From the NCBI GenBank assembly GCA_021399445.1, contig JAJTUQ010000006.1, forward strand, positions 2,790,001 through 2,854,000: a stretch of DNA of 64,000 nt. Direction: 5' to 3'. Below the pieces are notes generated by a model. It searched no databases. It saw only the letters and a list, made by a program, of their open reading frames with translations, and had not been told where the DNA came from. A program made the translations under genes and the position numbers. The stretch's first letter is position 1. The number at the start of each line of letters is the position of its first letter. Positions 57,083 to 64,000 of this stretch are shown here, in pieces. This DNA is from Xylogone sp. PMI_703 (Eukaryota > Ascomycota > Leotiomycetes).

Positions 57083-59335
57083 ATGGCCCCTGTTCAGCCC
57101 TTGAGGCTTCTACACCAGATCAAGGGGGAGTTCTCCGTCCTTGACACCTATTCAGCACCGGTAGCTCACTTTGACATCATCTCTCACACCTGGGGTGAGC
57201 CGGTGCGCCCATACAATTGCGGCATCAAAGGTGTAGACTGGGATGTACAAATAGCTCCTGAAAAGCTGGATGAGATCAAGCGGTTGATGATTCACGACCA
57301 CATACAATATTTATGGGTCGACTGCGTGTGCATCAAGCAGACTGATGACAAGGAGAAGGCTGTCGAAATATCGAGGATGTATGAATATTACAGGAATGCT
57401 CGCAAGTGCTACATCCTCATGGACATGCCTAAGGTGTGGAAACCGCAAGATATTGTGGATAACCTGAAGTTCCTTGATCACGTCCTCTTCCACATGCGCG
57501 GCGCGGCACTCACCTCTGAGGCGCTGGGGTTGACGGAGAACCTAACGAAGAGGCTGTCCAAGTGGGCTGACGATGAGCCGTGGACCTTTGATGTGGATAA
57601 GGTAACAGTGAGGTCTGCAGCAATTGACTTGGGCATCCTAAACTGCTACTCAACGTGTATCAGTCAGGTAATCTCTCTATTTCGCCATTCATACTTCTAC
57701 CGGGTGTGGACGTTCCAGGAAATGCTACTCGGCAAGAACATCACCCTCTGGGGGATTGACTCTAAGAACATATCCTGTATAGGAGAACTCCATATCTGGA
57801 TGGACTTGGCCACCGACGCGAAAGACAAAGCATATAAGCTGCGCGCTTGGATAGAAGCATGCAGAGTCCTGAATACCGAATCGGTTAGCGCAGTCCTGCG
57901 CATCATCGAAGAGGACAAGCTGTTGCTTGATAATCTGCAGACGCAGGTCAAAGGCATCAGTTCTGCGAGAGCAGATATTATCAGTGGTGGTGAGAGCTGG
58001 TGGTACGAGAATCACAAGGGTATCAGCAACGTATTCTCGGCCATCTCCATAAGACCACGAAAATGCAGGGAGAAAGGAGACATCTTCAGGGGACTCCTTG
58101 GTGTCTTCAGCGGGTTATTCACCGCAGAGGAGATCCAGCGTGAGATGTCCGGAGATGACATAGAAAAAATCTCGTTCGCCTTCTTTCGACAGCTATCCAC
58201 CAAGACTAAGTACGCGTGGACGAAGCTTGCTATCAGCAGTGGCGAGAGAGGAGAGTGGGATTGGATCCCTGTGGTGGAGAATTATGGCGGCGAGCTGACC
58301 ACTGATTGCTTCGCTGGAGTAGTCAACCTGGGACGTCTGGAGGAAAAGGGTCGAGTGAAGGCTCTGGCGATGACCGGCATTCAAGGTGCCCCGCAGAAGT
58401 ACATGAGGATCGTGCTACGTCAGGACAGCGGAGAGAGTAGAGGTTTCCCATTTATCTTCAAGGGCTGCAACTGCGGGAAGAACCTTAAGACTGGTACCTT
58501 CAGCAGCGAGCAAATACCCACCAACGACCAACCCAGGAATGTAGTTCGCGATGAGACTGGTAGGATACTAGTCCAGTGTGCAACTATCCTGGGTAGCATT
58601 TTGGACCCCGGCGGTGATCATATCAAATTTAGGAGAAAGTTGCTCCGCAATCTCCAACCAAACTGGGATATTAGTGACCCAAATGCAAAGCCCACCGAAT
58701 GGATAGATAGATTAGTGAGCGGCAGCTTCTGGGAGAAGGCAGAACCGCAGCTCCTCCGGACACACAACAGATCAGTGAATTATAGAATGATAAGCATAGA
58801 TAGCTGCAGATCCCGCCTCCAGAACGAAACCACGGCAAGTCTTCTATGTGATGTCCACGTCAACTGCGGCTGCACGATAACTGCTCCCTTTTCACTCATA
58901 TTTGAAGCCATAACCGCAGTCGATGGGAGCTTCCTCGGCGAAGCCGCTGCTTTCCTAGATAAAGACGACCGGATAATCTTGCAAGATGGGCTGGGATTGG
59001 TGCAGGTCGGAGATGTCGGTAGAACCTTCAACCTAGTGGCATTTGGAGGTAATATCAACGCCTACAAGTCTTATGCCTCTAGCTGTAGAAGCACAAAGAA
59101 GGACAAGCCTGTAACCCCCAAGCTACCGTGGCCTAGCGGCAGAGCGTTGGTAAAGGAGGAATTTACCCATGACTTCACGGATACGATGAGAGATTATGGG
59201 TATGTGGAGACGGGAGGCTGTGGGAATTTGCTGATATGCAGAAACCACGTTATAAGCCAGTATAAGATCATAGGAGTCTGTATAGATGAGTCTATTCCGA
59301 ATAAGAAAGGGGAGCATACGGTGACTATACGATAA
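57083..59335 (+). CDS. HET-domain protein, intact
   Basis: A 750-aa single-exon protein. The HET domain (about 25-240) shows HFDIISHTWGEPV, the core IQYLWVDCVCIKQTDDKEKA, EISRMYEYYRNARKCYILMD and YRVWTFQEMLLGKNI. The ADDEPW and RGLLGVFSGL segments match the DKVYALLGL-like region. The C-terminal half (DSGESRGFPFIFKGCNCGK, RSVNYRMISIDSCRSRL, GYVETGGCGNLL) is found in a subgroup of basidio- and ascomycete HET proteins and has no named domain. HET proteins mediate vegetative incompatibility and cell death. Codon use is GC-richer than the surrounding DNA. No signal peptide. Intact, in contrast to the HET copy at 40-42 kb. Confidence 0.9.
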   Translation: MAPVQPLRLLHQIKGEFSVLDTYSAPVAHFDIISHTWGEPVRPYNCGIKGVDWDVQIAPEKLDEIKRLMIHDHIQYLWVDCVCIKQTDDKEKAVEISRMYEYYRNARKCYILMDMPKVWKPQDIVDNLKFLDHVLFHMRGAALTSEALGLTENLTKRLSKWADDEPWTFDVDKVTVRSAAIDLGILNCYSTCISQVISLFRHSYFYRVWTFQEMLLGKNITLWGIDSKNISCIGELHIWMDLATDAKDKAYKLRAWIEACRVLNTESVSAVLRIIEEDKLLLDNLQTQVKGISSARADIISGGESWWYENHKGISNVFSAISIRPRKCREKGDIFRGLLGVFSGLFTAEEIQREMSGDDIEKISFAFFRQLSTKTKYAWTKLAISSGERGEWDWIPVVENYGGELTTDCFAGVVNLGRLEEKGRVKALAMTGIQGAPQKYMRIVLRQDSGESRGFPFIFKGCNCGKNLKTGTFSSEQIPTNDQPRNVVRDETGRILVQCATILGSILDPGGDHIKFRRKLLRNLQPNWDISDPNAKPTEWIDRLVSGSFWEKAEPQLLRTHNRSVNYRMISIDSCRSRLQNETTASLLCDVHVNCGCTITAPFSLIFEAITAVDGSFLGEAAAFLDKDDRIILQDGLGLVQVGDVGRTFNLVAFGGNINAYKSYASSCRSTKKDKPVTPKLPWPSGRALVKEEFTHDFTDTMRDYGYVETGGCGNLLICRNHVISQYKIIGVCIDESIPNKKGEHTVTIR

Positions 59336-59692
59336 GCAAGAGATTTGGTGTTTACTCAAGGAGTAGCATTTTATATATCCTTACTGAATGGGTATGTTTA
59401 CGAAAGAGAATTTCCGGACGTGGCTGCAAGAGAATCTAGAAAATGAGAGCTGCTGGTACGTAAGTACCATAGCTACGCTATAATCTGTGTCATGCAAGTT
59501 GAATATACACTATTGCCTATAGTTATATTTGGAGTATATAGGAGCAAACTCTTCTTTGGCAAAACTATTATACTTCTACTTATATATAGCTTGTTCTTAA
59601 AGTGCGCTAGCGGATTCAGCTTTTGCCAGTTTCTTGAGCGAATATTCAAGCTGCTTTCCCATGTTCCTGCGCTCCCGTTCTCGGACGGTGTG
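59336..59692. terminator. Convergent 3' region between HET and PNP-NACHT-ANK genes
   Basis: About 360 bp, AT-rich, with two converging stop codons at its borders; it must hold both 3' ends. No gene. Confidence 0.35.
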
Positions 59693-62600
59693 TCAAAGAC
59701 TTTGGTTACGTGTTGCACCATTTTTGAGCAATAATTCAACCATCCTTTCGTGCTTATTTCTTATGGCCCATGATAATGGTGTTAGACCACTAGAATCTTG
59801 AGATTCAATATCAGCACCATTTTCGAGTAACAATTCCATTATCATTTCGTGTCCATGCATTGCAGCAAATGATAATGGTGTTAAACCATTAGAATCTTTA
59901 GATTCAATATTAGCACCATTTTCGAGCAATATTTCCAATACCGTTTCGTATCCTTCTATTGTAGCCCATGATAACGGTGTATCACCATCAGAGTCTTTAG
60001 ATTCAATATTAGCACCATTTTTGAGCAATAATTCGACCACCATTTCGTGTCCTTTTATTGCAGCTCGTGATAATGGCGTTTTGCCACTGGAGTCTTTAGA
60101 TTCAATATTAGCACCATTTTTGAGCAATATTTCCACTACCGTTTCGTATCCTTCTATTGCAGCCCATGATAACGGTGTTAGACCACTAGAATCTTGAGAT
60201 TCAATATTAGCATCATTTTTGAGCAATATTTCCACTACCGTTTTGTCTCCTTCTATTGCAGCTCGTGATAACGGTGTATTACCATCAGAGTCTTTAGATT
60301 CAATATCAGCACCGTTTTTGAGTAACAATTCCACTATCGTTTCGTATCCCCACGTTACAGCCCATGATAATGGCGTTTTGCCACTAGAGTCTTTAGATTC
60401 AATATTAGCGCCATTTTTGAGCAATAATTCGACCACCGTTTTGTCTCCTTCTATTGCAGCACGTAATAACGGTGTTTTACCATCAAAGTCTTTAGACTCA
60501 ATATCAGCACCCCTCTTGAGTAAGACTTTGACTAAGGCTTCATGTCCAAAATATGATGATAGCCCAATATTAGTGGAAAACGCATATTTAGCAAAGGCAT
60601 ATTGTTTCCAATATATACCAGACCATACCGAGTAGCTCCTTGAATTCACATCAGAAATTCTCAAAGCAACGGATACCGTAGCATCATCGTCATTAATATA
60701 AGCCTCGCGAAAGTGAAGAGTCCAATTTCGCGCTGAGTAATCCAAGAAGGTGGCACTATCAATGCAGTGGTGGGCTTGCTTATTTGCGTCCTTTGGAAGG
60801 CCATCGTCAGAGTTGAAAAGGTCAAGGTAGCCTACACAAAGTTTCGTAAGGATTGTGTGTGCTTGAAAAATAGTGATGGAGTGATGCCAGTACATTTCTG
60901 ATGGAACAGTCTGAGGCAATTGCGTATCTAGGAGGAGGAACTCTCGAGCAGTTTGATGGAAAAAATATATCTTTCCGTGATGAACAGAGACGAACAGTCC
61001 GCACCAATACCTAAGACGTAACTTAAAATCCTCTTCTTTCTCCAGATCGATATCATAGATGGACTGTACTGTGTCGTCTATATTCACGGCAATGTTCATT
61101 TCCAAGAGTGTAAGTGGCCGGGTCGCTGCTAAAATGATGCTCAAGGTTTTCCGGACCATCGGGTGCTCCTTAGATTTGTTGAGGATCTGCTCATATGCCT
61201 GATTGACGGTCTTCGGCAGCGTTGCTATTGCAGAGTCAATCCCTTTTAATGTGTTCTTAAAGCCTTCTGCGTCAAAGTAGTCAAACACAAGATAAATCTA
61301 GAGGTATGTGCGGTGCGTGATTCCGAGCAATTTGCTTTCCAGATGCGTCTTAACTTGCTCTGAAAGGCCTTTCTTCCTCGCCAGCTGTTCGACTCGAACT
61401 TGGATAACGCGGCTCACTTCTAGACTGATGTTTTCTGAGAGATCTTCTCCCGGTATTCGGATGTACTGAAAAGTATCCGACGAGTGTTGGAATTTGGATA
61501 CAATCTGATCATATGGGCGGCTAGTTAGGAGGTATTTAAATCTGTTATGCTGTGACTGGTTACTTTGAAATTGATTCTTTATATTTCGTACCAGGCCGTC
61601 AAACTCCGATTCTGCGCATTCATCTAGAGCATCTAGGACTATAATGACATGCTCGGTCTGAGGATCTTGCAAAGCATTGCCTAGGATGGCCCAAAGTGAT
61701 GTTGTCGAGTTGATCAGGCTCGAACCTTCTTTCTTGTATAACTCCATGGCATACTCAATTAGGGATGGCTTCCGAGCGAAGAGTTGGTGAAGAAGAGCAC
61801 AAAGAGCTTGACGGACAGTGTTCTGATCTTGATCCTTGAAGAAAAATTAACAGATTGTGGCGGAGCGCGGTAGTTCGTGATCAATAAGATATTTGGCCAA
61901 CACAGACTTCCCACACCCAGGATCTGCTGAGACCAACATTGGTCCGGAATCTTGTTCTAGCCATCTTTTGAAATTCTCATGATTCAAGAACCACTCGCAG
62001 GTGCCATCCACTCGATCTTCCACACGATCTTTATACCACTCGTATGTAATATCCTTACTGCTATTGGTGAGACGAAATAACTGAAGACACTCTTGTTGCT
62101 TGTCGGATAACCTCTGTTTGAATGTCTGTTCTTGGATCTTGAGCTGTTCTCGGGCAATATCCCGCTGCTCTCTTATAGTATATTGGAGACCTGTTAAAAC
62201 TATACAAGTCAACATGTGATGATATGATTTTGTGAACTATATTTCACTAACCAGAGGAAATCTTCTTCTCATTCTCCACTCTCCTCGGTGCTATTCGAAG
62301 GAGAACATCTTTCGCGTACGCCGCTGCCGTCATCGCTGCATACCCTTGCCATTCCTTATTTTTGTGGGTATCTGAGTAGTCACATATACCACGAATAACC
62401 AGACAAGGAAAATGATTCATCAGACCCGCTGCCTCCATTTCAAAGCATAAAACGTCATTTTCCGCAGCAAGTTTGTCTCGAATTAAAGCATCCTTCATCA
62501 ACTGGTTCGCTGAAGCAATTAAGCCGTAGTGAATAGCCAAATTATCCTCCAGTTTCGTGCGCTCTAATCGTACTCTTAATTTTGATGAATCGTCAATACA

Positions 62601-63239
62601 GACCACCGAACAAGTCTGGTCGTGGATAGCTGTGGCTTTGAATAGCTTATCACTTGTTTTGTCTGGTCTCTGGAACTCCTTTTGTAGCCTTGGATATTTC
62701 TCGAGAACGGTGTTGATACTCTCCTCAAGTTTATGACCGTCCTTCTTGTATTTCGCCTGGATTCCGCTCACCGCAGAGCGTAACACAGGTGGAGGCTGGT
62801 CCAAGAACTTTGTATATTGGAACTTCTGGCTCTGTATGGTCTTGCCAAAATCGTACTGGAACACCCCACCATTTCCATCTCGAGGAGCACTAACAACGAC
62901 GTCGCCGAGGCGAATATCATGCTTTTCATTTGGCGCACCCCCGCCAATACCAACCATCATACCAATTCTAATGTTAGGGAAGCTATGCACCATATCTCTT
63001 GCAACAGCTGCAGCAGAGGATATCCCGTACTCTCCATCTGGTAAGACAGCGATGACAACATTATGGCCTCCAATTTTACCTAATGTGTAATCGTTGTTGT
63101 CATTACGGGGCAGAAAATCTGGTCCCCCTTCCTGTTCCTCGTCCAGAAAGACTTGCGCTGCAATGTACTCGGTAGTCAGAGCGCAGATCCAGCCGACAGT
63201 ATAGTCGTTAGGGTCTGGCATACTAGACAGACGTTCCAA
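59693..63239 (-). pseudogene. PNP-NACHT-ankyrin STAND gene with two nonsense codons
   Basis: Exon 1 (63239-62252) encodes a PNP_UDP nucleoside-phosphorylase-like domain ([48 protein letters not shown]). A 61-nt intron leads to exon 2 (62190-59693): a coiled linker, NACHT domain with Walker A VSADPGCGKSVLAKYL and Walker B HVIIVLDALDECAES, a winged-helix region, and nine ankyrin repeats. The architecture is a standard fungal NLR. TAA at 61847-61849 replaces the Tyr usual in the CYFFFKDQ motif, and TAG at 61298-61300 replaces Trp in HRTYLWIYL. Both sit in otherwise perfect frame, so decay is recent. Start could also be the Met seven residues on (63221). A disputed alternative is stop readthrough. 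Confidence 0.88.
59696..60562 (-). repeat. Nine near-identical ankyrin repeats
   Basis: Each repeat is 33 residues (99 bp) with consensus TPLSWAAIEGYETVVEILLKNG and linker ANIESKDSSGK. Differences between units are few and mostly at the same positions, which marks homogenisation by unequal recombination. The last unit is truncated at ATRNQSL. Confidence 0.85.
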
Positions 63240-64000
63240 TCTCAGTCTCAGAGCTCAGATATTCGAATATGAGTCTTTGGTAGAGACGGGCTGATTCGGT
63301 TCGATAGCGCTGTGCGTAAAGTCCGTCGTAGCCTCGTCACTGAGAACAATATTACGCGCTTAGAACTTGGATCAAACAGATAGTCTAGATCCGGTGAATG
63401 AATTGCATGAGATCAAATGGACATAATAGGAGTGGGAAAGAGAATGATATGAAAGCACTGCGGCTGAGCAAAGGCGGACAGGAGGAGAGTTGATGCGGTG
63501 CCCAATACTTACCAGCGCCAATGCAACCATGTTCTCTAAAAATAGTAACAGCAATTATGTGCTTGTAACAATACGGCCGCCACTCTCACTGTTGTCTCAA
63601 GTCATACATAGTGATTAGATACTGAGAAACTATACCATGCAGCCTTACAAAGTACAAAGAGTTAATCTATTATTCTTATATCATTGCAGTATGAGCTGAC
63701 CTCACAGCTGCGTTCTGGTTGAAGAGAATTTAAGAGCACAAGAGCACAGATTTCTGAAGTCCTTCCAGTCAGGGAGCTATTTTGCAGCCACTTTAGCATT
63801 GTCGGTATACTCCCATAGCACGTGGCACGACCTAATCCATATAATTACGGTATGCTGTAGTATGCTATGTGGGAGATTGGTGATTGTTGATTGTAAAAGG
63901 AGTGTGAGGGACTATGGCCGAAGGCCATCCCGGCTACCTAAATGAGACTAGCTTACAATTACGTGATCCAGAACTCCCATTTTGCTACCAACAAGCATGG
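63240..64000. promoter_or_regulatory. Upstream region of the PNP-NACHT-ANK gene
   Basis: No gene recognised. The minus frame at 63372-63554 lacks features. Mixed composition. Confidence 0.35.

Noticed and set aside
59696..60562. 99-bp repeats considered as a CRISPR-like or satellite array
   Set aside because: They are in-frame ankyrin units with family consensus residues; no spacers.

Overview
The window looks like nuclear DNA of a filamentous ascomycete (Pezizomycotina; a Leotiomycetes-like fungus is my guess, low certainty). Genes carry short GT-AG introns of about 42-85 nt, and the families are typical of such fungi: Zn2Cys6 regulators, HET and NACHT proteins, F-box genes, DUF4470/MYND proteins and small secreted proteins. 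Gene islands are separated by AT-rich, gene-poor stretches holding transposons and decayed genes. All exon joins below were worked out by hand from splice motifs, frame and family knowledge; no search was run.

Layout. 0-5 kb: Zn2Cys6 regulator (84-2446), DJ-1/PfpI protein (minus) and an Old Yellow Enzyme (plus). 6.1-11.3 kb: a 1687-residue bacterial-type RHS/YD-repeat protein with two introns and a polymorphic-toxin-like tail. 12.3-20.6 kb: a secreted Cys-rich protein, a secreted protein with eight DGFHSY-type repeats that looks like a processed-peptide precursor, a broken F-box gene, a decayed tRNA-like sequence and a GPI-anchored protein. 21-28.3 kb: a NACHT STAND protein and the housekeeping gene VPS54. 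28-34 kb: gene-poor, with a hydrolase/HET relic and a 331-bp MITE. 34-39.3 kb: a 3-hydroxyisobutyrate dehydrogenase-like enzyme and a 1195-residue DUF4470/MYND protein. 40.3-48.3 kb: a HET gene with one nonsense codon, a PRISE-type reductase, a second Zn2Cys6 regulator and a short-chain dehydrogenase. 48.6-52.7 kb: three TA-flanked inverted-repeat elements in a row (two decayed pogo-like transposons and one MITE). 54 kb: a secreted guanyl-specific RNase. 57-63.2 kb: an intact HET protein and a PNP-NACHT-ankyrin gene with two nonsense codons.

Themes. (1) Non-self recognition or cell-death families recur: NACHT, HET (intact, broken and relic) and PNP-NACHT-ANK; several are inactivated by nonsense substitutions rather than indels, consistent with birth-and-death or RIP-like mutation. 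(2) The secreted or export-related set (RHS protein, repeat precursor, Cys-rich protein, GPI protein, RNase) lies in or beside gene-poor DNA. (3) The most novel-looking items are the DGFHSY repeat precursor and the intron-bearing RHS gene. Two genes appear to use GC-AG introns.
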